A stretch of 64,000 nucleotides of DNA from NCBI RefSeq assembly GCF_026151205.1, contig NC_087083.1:8429460-8493459 (forward strand), written 5' to 3'. The translations under genes and the position numbers were made by a program. This document shows, in pieces, positions 51,636 to 63,402 of this stretch. Under the pieces are notes generated by a model. It made no database searches. It was given only the letters and a program-made list of their open reading frames with translations, and was not told the DNA's origin. The DNA is from Bolinopsis microptera (lineage: Eukaryota; Ctenophora; Tentaculata; Lobata; Bolinopsidae). Each line of letters begins with the position of its first letter. Position 1 is the stretch's first letter.

Positions 51636-52321
51636 ATAGAAAACTGCGTTTCTTAGTGTATTTAGTGTATGCTAGTCAAGCTCTAGTCACGAAGCACGAA
51701 CGGCAGGGCGTACCGAAAGGTAGAAATGAAACGAGTATATTAAAAAGGATAATTAATAAAATGGAAAAGTAATACAAAGTGAACGTCAACAGATAAAACT
51801 TCCAAGTGTTCGCTCCAAACGATTGCCGTGAATATAGATCACACTACGTGTCTAGTCACAGAGAATAGTACTCAGTTAAACTGGCTATTGACAATCGGAT
51901 CCCTTAAAATGATTAAGGGGCAACTAAGAAGTGAGCTCTTCACATCCGGCTCTCCGGGTATACTCTCAAAACTTCGTCACGCCACACTGCGTGACGGCAC
52001 AACGCATTTGCTTGCACCACGTGACACGCCGTCTCGCCAATGAGCACTCCACTAGCAGTCACGCTGTGGTCGCGAGGACCAACCACAGGCCTGGCTGTAA
52101 GTCAGGTGCAAAGTGAGCGGACGGCTCGTTTCAGACAGTTAGTCTGACAGTAGTTCTGCCAGCCAACCGACTTACACTCAAAATGTGTAACTCCCAAATA
52201 CGAACATATAAAAACATTGGTTATTATATACCCGGAAACACATACTAAATTATACGTCCCGTAAACGTTATACTAAAACTAAGATATCCTAAAAGATATC
52301 TCTAAATACCATATTACAACA
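51636..52321 (-). repeat. 3' LTR
   Basis: 686 bp, nearly identical to 59368-60053. It contains a short region with ACGTGACACGCCG and the palindrome-rich GCTGTGGTCGCGAGGACCA stretch. Short frames in it are repeated in the other LTR and are not genes. Confidence 0.93.
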
Positions 52322-52895
52322 TCTCTACCCAAAAATTTTTTTCGAATATTTTAAAACAATAAAATAATCGCCCTTTTCAAAATTTAAATTTCAATGCTTC
52401 CACGCATCAAAAGTCCAAAACTTAAAAATAAGTCAAGTCTCAAAATAAAATACACGGCCCTAACCCTGTGCATTAAATTTAAATCCTCAAAATTCTAAAG
52501 TTAAAACTGAACTTGACTTCCACAAATCTTCTAAAACTTTCAAATACTTCCCTTTTGCACCAAGTTGTAGAGTCTTTGGTGTTGAGTCTTCATCATTAGA
52601 TAGAGATGTATCGGAATCTCTAAACGTCCTTGACAAGCAAACAAAGAAGTCAAAATAAATTCGAAAGTTTCTACGTTTCCGCCACTAAAGCAGCCCTGAG
52701 CGAGTCGTGTTGAGAGTAATGATCCTATTATCCCTATCAGTAATGTTCTGAAAGATAACACGTGTTATGCCTAAGTAAGGTACAATACCACTGCTAAGTA
52801 CTAAGTGGAAAGCTAGCTATGTGAGTAAGACTATACTGTACTGAAACTAGATTCCAAAGTAAGTGTACTTCCCTATCCGGGCATCTCCTCGTCTT

Positions 52896-55800
52896 CTACT
52901 GGTTGAAGAGTTTTATAAGATCCGTAACTAGTCTAACGTTGTATCCTAGACGATCAGGTTGTCTCCGTTCCTCAGGTCTCCTAGTGTTATATCTGCGCTC
53001 CTCCCTCGGAGGGCTCTGTCTTCTTAGATCCACAGGAGAAAGCGATCCTGTTGTGTCAATGTCGTGCCCCACTGTATCATATGACATAGAACTGCTATGA
53101 CCCATCGTTCCTTCACCAACAACCGGACTCGATGATCTTCTAGCGGCCGATCTCTCTCTAGCTGGAGTGAAGAATTCTGCAGAATTATCAACTGTTTCTA
53201 CACTATCGCCTGAGGGAATGTTATGTGTGAGAGGTGTTACCGTACGAAAACTAGGATTTGTAGAATTCAGATCTAGTTGAGCAGGTCTATTAACAGCCCT
53301 AGGAGTTGAACTAAAACTAGGTTGTTTATAAATGCTATCTGCACCATCCTCCTCCATACGAAACTTCTTCGGATGAATCTCTCTTCTCCTTGCTACAACT
53401 GGTGCTCTTCTCAGTTGAAAATCTGTCTCCTCTTCACTATCACTATCGGAATAGACTACATCTCGCCTTGATGAGTCCGTCTTTAACTCAGCTTCACTGC
53501 TAACAACTTTAGGCAATGTAAAGCTAGTCTCTAGTTTCTCAGAAAACTTGTTCCTGACATATCTCTTTAACTTTCCAATGTTAAACACCTTCTTCTCTCC
53601 ATCAGGCAAATCTAAACAGTACAAGTGATCATTTATCTTCTTAGAGATCTTATACGGGCCAACCCAACGAGGACCGAACTTGTGCTTTGGACAATTTATC
53701 AAAACAAAAGCTTCCTCACCTTCCTCAAAGAATGGTCCCTTAACGTGCTTATCGTGATATCTCTGTGCATAGCAAAAATCACGCTCAGCTTGGACCCTCA
53801 CCTTCCTGGTGATAAACTTGAGATTCTTGTACAGCTCGTACGCTTCAACATCAAACTCATTCTCCTTCATAGGCTCTAGCTCGAAATCCTTGCGATTCTC
53901 AGCTAGCAGGCTTAAAGGTGTGTTTAACTCACGACCAAACACCAATCTGTTGCTAGAATAACCTGTGTGCCGATTCCGCAATGAGTTAAGTACAAAGACT
54001 ACTCTAGATAACCAAAGATCCCAGTCCTGGTATCGTCCTGGTGGTAAGCTGGTTCTCAGTGCAGTATTCAACCGACGGTTTGCTCTCTCAACTCTTCCAG
54101 TACTACGAGAAACGTACGGTTGGCCATGAATGTACTTGCAATCTAGTGCTTGAGCTATGGTCTCGAAATACTTAGCTCTAAAACCCGGATGATTATCAGC
54201 CATCATGAATCTAGGCTGGCCAAAACGATCAATCCAAAACCTACGAATCAATGACACGCTCTCCTTAGCTGTCTGGGTCTTAGTAGGAATAGCTACCACA
54301 TAATTTGACCAACAATCGGTTATAGTCAAAATATACTTGTAACCTCTAGGTGTAGCACCAACCTTCTCAGGAACTATATGATCGAAACAAATTGCTGAGT
54401 TAAAGGAGTGGAACAATATGTGCTTGAGAGGTGCCTTATTGTATGCCTGAGGTGGCTTACTTGCTGCACACCTGCAACATGCTGCGATCCATAATTTGAA
54501 ACATTCGCCCATTTTCGGCCAGTAGAAATGTCGTTTACAGACCTCAAGACAATTTTCTACTCCAGCATGTGCAGTCTCCTGGTTATGCACCATGTCCAGG
54601 ACAGATTCATGCAAGGATTCGGGGACTATGATCAACTCTCTACTTCCCTCCGGATCCCTCACTTCAGTCCAACGTCTCCTAAGTATCCCGTCCTTGATAC
54701 TTATAAGATCAAACTGTTTCCAATAACTCAACAGTTCCTGAGGCAGTTTACTAGTCTGAATGGCAACAGGTTTCTCACCCTTGGTAACCCAACTGTAGAC
54801 CTGGTTTAAAATATCATCATCCTTCTGAGCTTGTTTAATCTGCTCATTGGTAGGATTAAGAAATTTGACCCTTCTCTCTAGTGAGCTTACATCACTAGTA
54901 ACCGCTGAAACATTTTCCACTGCTTCCACTACTGATGCTTCCTCTGTAGGAATAGGATCAGCCTGGGTAAGATTACAATTGCAATGACGGCTATCAACTT
55001 CAGGCGTAATTTGAACAATGCTTACAATACTAGGGTCTTCACTATTTTCATCAAACAAGAACCCCGGAATCATACTGTCCTCAACACTCACCTCATTGCA
55101 AGATTCCTCAATCAGATTACTGCAATCATCATCAACCACAGTCTCGCTGCTAACCGATACTTGCATCCTCTTAAACAGTATCGGGTGTTTACATCTATAA
55201 TGCTCACGTCTCACCCGGTTTACTCCCTCTAACGCAGCATCAAGACTAAAAGTGGAACTATGACCAATGCTCGCAACATTTTCTCGAGATTTACCATAAA
55301 CCTGATACTTATAACGACTAAGTCCATCACACATCTGGTTACTCTTCCCCGAGATATGCTTCATAGTAAAAGTATAGTTAGCAAGCTCCTGAAGCTTCCT
55401 GATAACAGAAGATGACATCTTTGAAAATATTGTCGTAATATTCAAGAGTGGCAGACAATCTGTGATAACAGTGAAGTTTTTAACGCCACGTAAGTAAACC
55501 GAGAAATGTTTCAGAGTCTGATATAAAGTCTCAAATTCAATCTGAGTTTGCGGCCATATCCGCTTGTGGTCCGGAACCTTACGAGAAAAGTATGCAATCA
55601 CCCTCCTCTTTCCTTTGATCCACTGAGTCAAAGTGCCACCAAATGCGTGTTTAGAACCATCTAGAGTCACCTCATAACTATTTTCCGGGTCGCTAACCTC
55701 CGGAAAAGCTAGGACAGGACTTGATATCAACATGTCACGTAACCTCTGAAATGCACTCTGGCAATCTTCAGTCCACTCAAACACCTTATTTTTCCGAAGT

Positions 55801-58800
55801 AAAGCATAAAGGGGACGTGCTATCTCGGAGTATCCCTTGCAGAACTTCTTGGAATAGTTTAACATGCCCAAAACTGACTGCAATTCCGCTCTATTACAGG
55901 GAGGTTCTAACTTCTTAATATGCTCTATGCGAGAGTCGTTCATCCTGACTCCTTCCTTAGTTAGAGTAATACCGACATATTCAACCTCCTCACGTAAAAA
56001 TCTGCACTTACGAGGTGTTAGTTTCAGATTACCCAACTTAAGACGAGCAAAGAGTACTGACAGTATCTGAATGTGAGATTTTACATCACGCGTGAATATC
56101 AGTAAATCATCTATGAAGAATGCTAACGCATCTGATATACCCAGACCGTTTATCAACCGCATGACCATTCTAGTAAACGTAGCTGAACTAGATTTCAGGC
56201 CCATGACCATTCTAGCAAACTGATACCTCTTCTGATTGTGCATGAACGCCGTGACATGCCTGGATTCCTTGGTATACGGAACCTGGTGAAAAGATTTACT
56301 CAAATCCACTGTCGAATACAGATTCTTATCGCCCACTTTGTCTAAAATGTGGTTCAAGTTAGGCAGCTCCATCAAATCATCCTGAAGCTCTAAATTTACC
56401 ATTCTCAGATCCGCAACTAATCTAGAGCGATCTCCTGATGGCACCAGGAAAAGGGGAGAATTAAAATTAGAGTGGTCAGGGCATTCCTCAACCACACCAG
56501 ATCTAAGCAAACCTCTAATCTGTCTATCCATTTCCGGCTGCTGCTTAAACGGAATCCTTCTCGATGGAACCCACCTAGGTTTATAGTTATCCTTGAGCTG
56601 GAGATGTGCCTCAAAGAAATTACAACAACCTAAATCAAGCTCTCCACTCGAGAAAATGGTTCTATACTCCCACACAGTCTCTCGAAGATCATTCTTGTCT
56701 TCCTCGCTTATCTTCAACTCGTCTAACTTCAACTGTTTGAAAAGACTCTCTCTATCCCATTCCTTAACTAGCGGCTCCTCATCAGCTAGCTTGCTCACCT
56801 CTGGCACTGAACAATCAGATGATATCGCATTAACCGTTTCACAGGTTATTCTCATCACTCGCTCACCAAACTCTACTGGCTTCATCTTGCCCAGCCAGGT
56901 TCTCTTACTTATCTTCACAGGCTTATCTGTAGGATTCATGACTCTAACAGGGACCATGTTGTCCTCAGACCGTATGAGAGAGTGCGCTGTGAATATGCCA
57001 GTACCTACAACCGTGTTAATATGAGGTTCTAGCTGGCCATAAACGTCATCACGTTGACTTTTAGGTCGCAACAATTTGCCTTGTATATGAGTGCCCGAGA
57101 GAGGTGGTATGATTACTGTTTCATTGCATACTACCTTCATGCAGCGTTTAGTGGGTTTAGGTGGTGTTCTAAAACATGATGAACCCTTATTAGTATACAG
57201 CAATCTATCTCTGGCATTAATATTAATCCCCTGATCAAACATCAAATCCATGCCTATCAGAACCTCTGCCTCATGAAATTCAGAAACAACAAAGGTGTGC
57301 TCAAAAGATTTTCCGGCAATTATCACTGGAAGCTTAATCTGACCGAAAGTCTTTATGCTATTTCCCGAAAAGGACTTGAGCTTGAGATTACACGACACAA
57401 CCTTCTCAAACTTATCTATAAATCTGACAAATGATTCAGCAATTATAGAAATAGATGATCCCGTATCCACAAAGAAATTTGCTGATCTACCAGCACAATT
57501 TCCTCCAACCAAAATGCAGTTTCCCTTACTGCCACCAATCTCGTTACAATCCTCATAGAAGTTTAAAGGCGCCTGGTTGTTAGGTCTATACGCTCTGTTC
57601 CCAATCTGTTGGCCATAACCACTCTGATATAAAGACCCTCTGTCTTGATATCTACTTCTATTACCAGCAAATTTGCTCGGACAGTTTCTCTGAAAATGCC
57701 CTCTATTACCACACTCCCAACAACCTTCTAACTGAGAGCGAACGTTACGTGATCCCCGATTATTAGAATTAACCACTTTGCGAGTTGGCTGATAACGTGA
57801 CCGAACAGACGTGTTTCTACGATCATCATTTCTCATACCACCCCTAAAACTATTGCTAACCAGATTAGGAGTCCATGATCGGCCTGTGCGCTGGTTAACT
57901 TCCGAATGGGAAGGAGGACATTCAGGACTGTAACTCTCCTGTCTAGTGCCCGTCATAAAGTGGTCACGTGTTTGTCCAGGTGCTGTAACCCTAGCTCTCT
58001 GGCCATCTAATTCAGGATTACTAATGGCGAAAATGGTATCCTGGACCTGAGTGAAACCCCCTGGTTCACCACTCACAGCTAACGTGATACGCTCAGTGTG
58101 AATTGCTAGTTTTACTGCCTCTCTATAGGAATGTAACTGGGACTCATAAAGCTTAGTCCTTACAGCTACGTCACGAGCTCCTACAACAAGAACATGCAAG
58201 CAACTCTCGTCCCTCTTCGACTCGCAGTCGTATCCGGCTTTAAAAGCAAGCTCATCTATACGTGAAATAAACTGCTGTAGGTTCTCATTTGCTAACTGAC
58301 GCAATGACATGAGCTCAGTTCTATAGGCCCAAGATTGAGTAGCTGGAAATATCTCCTCTGAGTATCGCTTAATAAGAAGATCAATATTACATCTCTCATC
58401 CGGCCTAAGAGAGATTTTCTGCAGTATTTCCCAGGTGGATTCACAACGAATGTACGACAACATATACGTGCTAATATCAGAACCACCGCTATGTCCACAC
58501 AGAATCAAATGCTCCTTGAACCGCCTGGCAAATATGATGAAATTAGATCCAGTTTCAAAGTAAGGAGGCTTGGGAGGCTTGGCACCCGTCAAATGTGGAC
58601 CAGCGACTGAACTATTCAATGGGGTTATCATACTGTTGTCAAAATCATCCCCGATGTTCACGTTTCTAAACTTAGTAACTGTGCTAAGTGGTTCTGGCCG
58701 TACATTATCAATCTTATTCTGCAGGCATTCTAAAGCTGAATTCAACTCCTTCTCTAAATCGGAAATGTCATGGCTATCTGTACCTAAACCATCTATCTCC

Positions 58801-58874
58801 TCCATAGTCTTATTTATGTTTGACTCGATAATTGACGTCGCCCACTCCATTTCAGCTGCATAACTATCACACAT
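52896..58874 (-). CDS. Gypsy Gag-Pol polyprotein, 1992 aa, intact
   Basis: One uninterrupted frame. Gag occupies about residues 1-400 and ends in a CCHC knuckle (CWECGNRGHFQRNC, ~385-398). An aspartic protease follows (FFVDTGSSISI, ~470). Then come a reverse transcriptase with FFIDDLLIF, RNase H (VTLDGSKHAFGGTLTQW), and an integrase with an HHCC-type finger (ending CCRC) and DDE core (second Asp in MADNHPG, Glu in RVERANRRL). The C-terminal stretch HLYCLDLPDGEKKVFNIGKL is the usual Gypsy post-integrase domain. No chromodomain or envelope frame is seen. The tail is Arg/Ser-rich. Gag and Pol share one frame with no frameshift signal. Confidence 0.95.
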   Translation of the reverse strand: MCDSYAAEMEWATSIIESNINKTMEEIDGLGTDSHDISDLEKELNSALECLQNKIDNVRPEPLSTVTKFRNVNIGDDFDNSMITPLNSSVAGPHLTGAKPPKPPYFETGSNFIIFARRFKEHLILCGHSGGSDISTYMLSYIRCESTWEILQKISLRPDERCNIDLLIKRYSEEIFPATQSWAYRTELMSLRQLANENLQQFISRIDELAFKAGYDCESKRDESCLHVLVVGARDVAVRTKLYESQLHSYREAVKLAIHTERITLAVSGEPGGFTQVQDTIFAISNPELDGQRARVTAPGQTRDHFMTGTRQESYSPECPPSHSEVNQRTGRSWTPNLVSNSFRGGMRNDDRRNTSVRSRYQPTRKVVNSNNRGSRNVRSQLEGCWECGNRGHFQRNCPSKFAGNRSRYQDRGSLYQSGYGQQIGNRAYRPNNQAPLNFYEDCNEIGGSKGNCILVGGNCAGRSANFFVDTGSSISIIAESFVRFIDKFEKVVSCNLKLKSFSGNSIKTFGQIKLPVIIAGKSFEHTFVVSEFHEAEVLIGMDLMFDQGININARDRLLYTNKGSSCFRTPPKPTKRCMKVVCNETVIIPPLSGTHIQGKLLRPKSQRDDVYGQLEPHINTVVGTGIFTAHSLIRSEDNMVPVRVMNPTDKPVKISKRTWLGKMKPVEFGERVMRITCETVNAISSDCSVPEVSKLADEEPLVKEWDRESLFKQLKLDELKISEEDKNDLRETVWEYRTIFSSGELDLGCCNFFEAHLQLKDNYKPRWVPSRRIPFKQQPEMDRQIRGLLRSGVVEECPDHSNFNSPLFLVPSGDRSRLVADLRMVNLELQDDLMELPNLNHILDKVGDKNLYSTVDLSKSFHQVPYTKESRHVTAFMHNQKRYQFARMVMGLKSSSATFTRMVMRLINGLGISDALAFFIDDLLIFTRDVKSHIQILSVLFARLKLGNLKLTPRKCRFLREEVEYVGITLTKEGVRMNDSRIEHIKKLEPPCNRAELQSVLGMLNYSKKFCKGYSEIARPLYALLRKNKVFEWTEDCQSAFQRLRDMLISSPVLAFPEVSDPENSYEVTLDGSKHAFGGTLTQWIKGKRRVIAYFSRKVPDHKRIWPQTQIEFETLYQTLKHFSVYLRGVKNFTVITDCLPLLNITTIFSKMSSSVIRKLQELANYTFTMKHISGKSNQMCDGLSRYKYQVYGKSRENVASIGHSSTFSLDAALEGVNRVRREHYRCKHPILFKRMQVSVSSETVVDDDCSNLIEESCNEVSVEDSMIPGFLFDENSEDPSIVSIVQITPEVDSRHCNCNLTQADPIPTEEASVVEAVENVSAVTSDVSSLERRVKFLNPTNEQIKQAQKDDDILNQVYSWVTKGEKPVAIQTSKLPQELLSYWKQFDLISIKDGILRRRWTEVRDPEGSRELIIVPESLHESVLDMVHNQETAHAGVENCLEVCKRHFYWPKMGECFKLWIAACCRCAASKPPQAYNKAPLKHILFHSFNSAICFDHIVPEKVGATPRGYKYILTITDCWSNYVVAIPTKTQTAKESVSLIRRFWIDRFGQPRFMMADNHPGFRAKYFETIAQALDCKYIHGQPYVSRSTGRVERANRRLNTALRTSLPPGRYQDWDLWLSRVVFVLNSLRNRHTGYSSNRLVFGRELNTPLSLLAENRKDFELEPMKENEFDVEAYELYKNLKFITRKVRVQAERDFCYAQRYHDKHVKGPFFEEGEEAFVLINCPKHKFGPRWVGPYKISKKINDHLYCLDLPDGEKKVFNIGKLKRYVRNKFSEKLETSFTLPKVVSSEAELKTDSSRRDVVYSDSDSEEETDFQLRRAPVVARRREIHPKKFRMEEDGADSIYKQPSFSSTPRAVNRPAQLDLNSTNPSFRTVTPLTHNIPSGDSVETVDNSAEFFTPARERSAARRSSSPVVGEGTMGHSSSMSYDTVGHDIDTTGSLSPVDLRRQSPPREERRYNTRRPEERRQPDRLGYNVRLVTDLIKLFNQ

Positions 58875-59367
58875 GCTAAAACGTGAATCTAAATGTAAAA
58901 GTGCACTTACAAATAGAGTAGATAAGTACTGGAACAGGCGTACTCTTCACGTTGCTGGAAAATCTTCTAGTCAAGACTTTACTAGATTCTTTACTGGAAC
59001 TGTAACTTCTACGTCTATCACTCCTGAGTAGATAAGTACGAAAAGTAAGGTTGCTAAACTTACGCAAAACTCACTAACAACCTAGGTAATACTGTACTGA
59101 ATCTACAAACGGCTGTAAACTGGGTGCTCGTTAAAACGATAGAACTGGAATATACAGGTACCACAAAATGCGTAGCAACACTTACCAATTCTAGTAGGAA
59201 GTACTGAAGATCTAAGTCAACCTCCACGTAATTCTTCTGAACTGCGACGTAACCCCGAACTTAGCTTAGCAAATGACAACGTTAGGATCTAATCGAAACT
59301 ATACTGAATATAGGTGATAATAGAAGGATCACGAGCAAAATAGCAACACTAAAAGTGGCCTCCAGAT

Positions 59368-60053
59368 ATAGAAAACTGCGTTTCTTAGTGTATTTAGTGT
59401 ATGCTAGTCAAGCTCTAGTCACGAAGCACGAACGGCAGGGCGTACCGAAAGGTAGAAATGAAACGAGTATATTAAAAAGGATAATTAATAAAATGGAAAA
59501 GTAATACAAAGTGAACGTCAACAGATAAAACTTCCAAGTGTACGCTCCAAACGATTGCCGTGAATATAGATCACACTACGTGTCTAGTCACAGAGAATAG
59601 TACTCAGTTAAACTGGCTATTGACAATCGGATCCCTTAAAATGATTAAGGGGCAACTAAGAAGTGAGCTCTTCACATCCGGCTCTCCGGGTATACTCTCA
59701 AAACTTCGTCACGCCACACTGCGTGACGGCACAACGCATTTGCTTGCACCACGTGACACGCCGTCTCGCCAATGAGCACTCCACTAGCAGTCACGCTGTG
59801 GTCGCGAGGACCAACCACAGGCCTGGCTGTAAGTCAGGTGCAAAGTGAGCGGACGGCTCGTTTCAGACAGTTAGTCTGACAGTAGTTCTGCCAGCCAACC
59901 GACTTACACTCAAAATGTGTAACTCCCAAATACGAACATATAAAAACATTGGTTATTATATACCCGGAAATACATACTAAATTATACGTCCCTTAAACGT
60001 TATTCTAAAACTAAGATATCCTAAAAGATATCTCTAAATACCATATTACAACA
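59368..60053 (-). repeat. 5' LTR
   Basis: Partner of the 51636-52321 LTR. Differences seen: GTACGC for GTTCGC, AAATAC for AAACAC, CCTTAAA for CCGTAAA, and TTATTCT for TTATACT. Between it and the Gag start (58875-59367) lies a leader with a 63-codon minus frame (58876-59067) of no recognised function. Confidence 0.93.
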
Positions 60054-60058
60054 TAGAT

Positions 60059-60848
60059 TAAAACTAAATATGTAAATCATAACCCCCACATATGACATAA
60101 TGATGTGTACTGTGTAGTGCAACAGCACCTGTTGCAAGGTTTCAGCTCTTTCCAGTAACTATACACTTTATCAATTCTTAATACCTACTATTTATTCACA
60201 TTAGCACGCATTTTGAGTAGTTATATTTTCATCTTTGTTGTTATCGTCTGCTATTCAAATACCCTTTGCAATGATGTATGACATGCCACAATTAGTTCAT
60301 CATAGCTAAGAATCACAAATCCGGGTGCTTAGGAATAGCAGGATTATATTCATTGTTCTGACGTGTCAAACCCCCCAGGACATCCGCCCCAGGACCCCCC
60401 CCCCCCCCCCCTAGTACTCTAGTAATACGATATGTGTAATGTCAGACACAGCTACTGTGAACACGAATCAATAATTTCCGTTAAACTCGTTATCGCGGCT
60501 AACTCATGATAGTGATACTAGTGTTGCGGGACTCACAAGACCAGGCAATAATTTCGTACTACGGCCTGCTTTATTCTGAATTTTGCAGTTTGTTATTGCA
60601 GTTTGAATCGTGTGTAAGTGTCCATTGTCTGTCAACAGGTGCTCTGAGCTGCTCTAACCATTATGAGCCGTTCTGAGCCGATCTGATCCGTTCTGATCCG
60701 TTCTTTCAAAGCTTCTTTTGTAATGTGTCTTTCCTTGCAATAGCCACGGCGAAGTTATTGACTACCAATATTCTGTATTATATATTTTTAGTACCTTTTT
60801 AGTTTTTTGTTGATATGAGCGACGTTTTACTTTTATACAACTCATATT
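60059..60848. other. Upstream region of the helicase gene
   Basis: A run of about 17 C near 60395 and small repeats of the GAGCCGTTCTGAGCC / GATCCGTTCTGATCC kind at 60640-60705. The promoter presumably lies here, but no sure motif is visible. Confidence 0.5.
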
Positions 60849-63402
60849 TTGAATATACATATTTTTCAAAATTTCATTCTTCATCAGATAATGTCTTCAC
60901 AGTCAGCATTAGGACTTCGCAAGAAAATCGAACACACAATTGGCAAGCAGATCTTTCAAAAATATTGTCAAAAGAGAACAAAACATTCAGGACCAACGAT
61001 TGTGCCCCCGATTCCCAACAACAAATTCATCGATAAACTCCCTGAAGGTGTAGTGTTGGAAGGGGCGAACCTTGCAGAAAAGAAGCATCTTGAAGCGTAT
61101 GAAGCAGAGGTTAAAGTGTATCGCTATTTGGAGGAGGTCAATACGAATAATCTAGTTATCCATCAACTAGATTATACACATGAACAGTATTCTGCTTTTA
61201 TTCCAGAACATCGTTGTAACAAGACAAAATGCAAGAAAGGCTCAGAGGATCATTTCTGTCACAAAACATTAAGGGAACATGAAGGAGAATGCGATTTTAT
61301 CGTTATAGGAGATAAATTCGTGGCGGTGATTGAAGTTAAAGGGCTTTCACTCCAAAAGACAGGAGAAGACATGATTAAGTTAGATGGATGTTGTGACAGC
61401 ACGGTAATGCAAAGGAAAAGGATGAGGGACCTCATCAGATCAATAAACCCCTTAGTGACGGTGTTCGAGTTTACAATGTTTCCGAATATTTCCATGGAAG
61501 AGGTGGAAGAGCAATATCTCTCTGATGAGACAATCCTGTTCAGAGAGGATTTAGAAAACTTGGTACTGATTATTTACTGCTGTGAAGCGTTCTTATTCTC
61601 ACCTGTCACAACGTTGAGTATGAAGACTGCCAGAGAAATGTTATGTTGCAGTCTTTTAGGATTGTGGTGCGTGAACCAAGACAATAAATGGGATTTAGAT
61701 GAATGTAGCCTCTCCAAATGTGTAAAAGATGTAGATAATAAACTCAAGAGTTCACTTGTAATAAGGAAATTGGTTGAAGAAGCAGAACTTAGCCAGGGCT
61801 TAAAAAAGAAAAAAGGAAAAAAGAAGAAGAACTATCCTCAAAATCCCAGGATGGTTCAAGCTCCGGATCTCTTCATAAAATATCTCAAAATAAATTGCCT
61901 GACGCAATGCCAGCTGGATGTATTCAGTAGTGATGAGAGATTCCTTTGGGTGGACGGTCCTGCTGGATCAGGCAAGTACTTTTTTATTACTTTTTAAAAT
62001 TAATCTGTAACCTAAGATATTTTTTACAAAGAGGGTAATAGAAATCATCAAAACGTTGGAACCCCTTGAAAATTAACAATAACGCGGTTCATTGAAAATG
62101 GTTTTAAATGTCCTATCGATTAAAAATGATTTACTGACAATATAATAATAATAATATTTAATCTTCACTATCTAATTAGGCAAGACGGTTGTGATGTTAA
62201 GTAAGATAATCGACCTTGCTCTGACCACACCACCAGAGGTGAGGATACTTCTGATGTTTACAGGCCATGCTAACAACCCAGCTCCACGTGATGCAATGTT
62301 CTTACTGAACAATATCAGACAGGATATAACATGTGTGATGACAAAATGTGGTTGTGAGACATGCTTTGAAGTAATTCATCGCGATGAGGGTGATAAATTG
62401 AACAGAACACGCACATTATTATCACAGCAACTATCTGATAACACCAATAAAATCGTATTACTGAATATTGGCACTGGTTTAGCTAAAAGTATAGACAGCT
62501 TGATTTCGAGGTTTGATCACGTGTTTGTCGACGATCATCAGTCGCCCGATGAACTTGTCATGATGGAGTATTGTAAATCTATATCATTAGCACATGCAAA
62601 TTTTATATCTGAGGGACTGCTTCCTATCGTGAAGAACAAAGACACCAACCAAACTAGCATTTGGATATTCTTTGATAAAGCACAATCTTTTTCTGCTAAT
62701 CATATGCATTTCATGGACGATCATCATCCATTTATAGCTCTTAGGGACGAATTTATAAGCTATTTTGTAAAGTCAGAATTAACAGTTAATCTCAGGAACA
62801 CATACGAAATATCTACTGTATTATCATTAATCAGAAAAAAACATTTTACTGGGGAATCAGTCTACAGTTTGCCTGGACAAGAGAGAGGACACTATCTTCG
62901 GGGACCTAAGCCTACCATTTACGTACTGCAAGACCTTAAAACCACTTCCTGGATTAATATTTTGTTCAGAGAGCTGGAGAATTTAAAAGGATGTGGCAGT
63001 TTTCTCAAAAACAAGGATATCGCAGTTCTACACTCTGTGAATATTGATCAAATACGACAAGTTGAGTCTATTATTTGCGATGTAGTGAGGAAGTGGAATA
63101 CTGCTGCAGATGACAAGATTACAGTGCATACTACAGCTAACTCTGCGTCAGCAGAGTGGCCAGCTGTTATCTGTATTAATTGTACCTTCTGGACATATTA
63201 TGATGAAAGTCAGGGTGGGAAAAATCACGAAGAGACAACTTATAGTACCTCTATGTCATCACTTTACTCTGCAATCTCGAGAGCCAGAGTATCCTCAACA
63301 GTCATCTTCAATAATTACAAACCAAAAACCTGTAAATATACAGATAAACTCTTAAAAGAACTAAAACAGCGTCGTGATGTGTGTAGAATAATTGAGGTTT
63401 GA
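60849..63402 (+). CDS. NERD-nuclease / SF1 (UvrD-like) helicase protein, two exons
   Basis: Exons 60849-61971 and 62180-63402, 781 residues (767 if translation starts at the ATG at 60891, which reads MSSQSALGLRKKIE). The N-terminal NERD-type nuclease motif is GECDFIVIGDKFVAVIEVKG, preceded by a Cys/His cluster (CNKTKCKKGSEDHFCH). A Lys-rich linker (LKKKKGKKKK) leads to an SF1 helicase core: Walker A GPAGSGKT split by the intron, motif II FVDDHQS, motif III FFDKAQSF, motif IV TVNLRNTYEIS, motif V HTTANSASAEWPAVI, motif VI YSAISRAR. The motif II glutamate is Asp and motif III Gly-Asp is Phe-Asp. NERD plus UvrD proteins are known, with roles in DNA or RNA processing poorly defined. Cell role unknown. 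Confidence 0.8.
61972..62179 (+). other. GC-AG intron inside the Walker A motif
   Basis: The donor is TCAG|GCAAGT and the acceptor CTAATTAG|GC. Joining gives G-S-G-K-T in frame. A GT donor two codons later (GCAA|GTACTT) cannot be joined in frame to the downstream exon. AG|GCAAGT is the standard consensus of the minor GC-AG class. Confidence 0.85.

Larger units (their letters stand above)
51636..60053 (-). mobile_element. Full-length Ty3/Gypsy LTR retrotransposon
   Basis: Two 686-bp LTRs (51636-52321 and 59368-60053) flank the element. A 5-bp target duplication TAGAT is at 51631-51635 and 60054-60058. The LTRs begin TGTTGTAAT on the minus strand. A primer-binding-site candidate TGGAGGCCACTTTTAGTG follows the 5' LTR (plus-strand 59347-59364). 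A purine stretch precedes the 3' LTR. A single Gag-Pol frame lies between. I count about four differences between the LTRs, so insertion was recent. It sits on the strand opposite the glutathione synthetase gene. Confidence 0.95.

Noticed and set aside
51828-52116. Short frames of 61-71 codons in the LTR, repeated at 59560-59848
   Set aside because: They are duplicated because the LTR is; no domain is seen.
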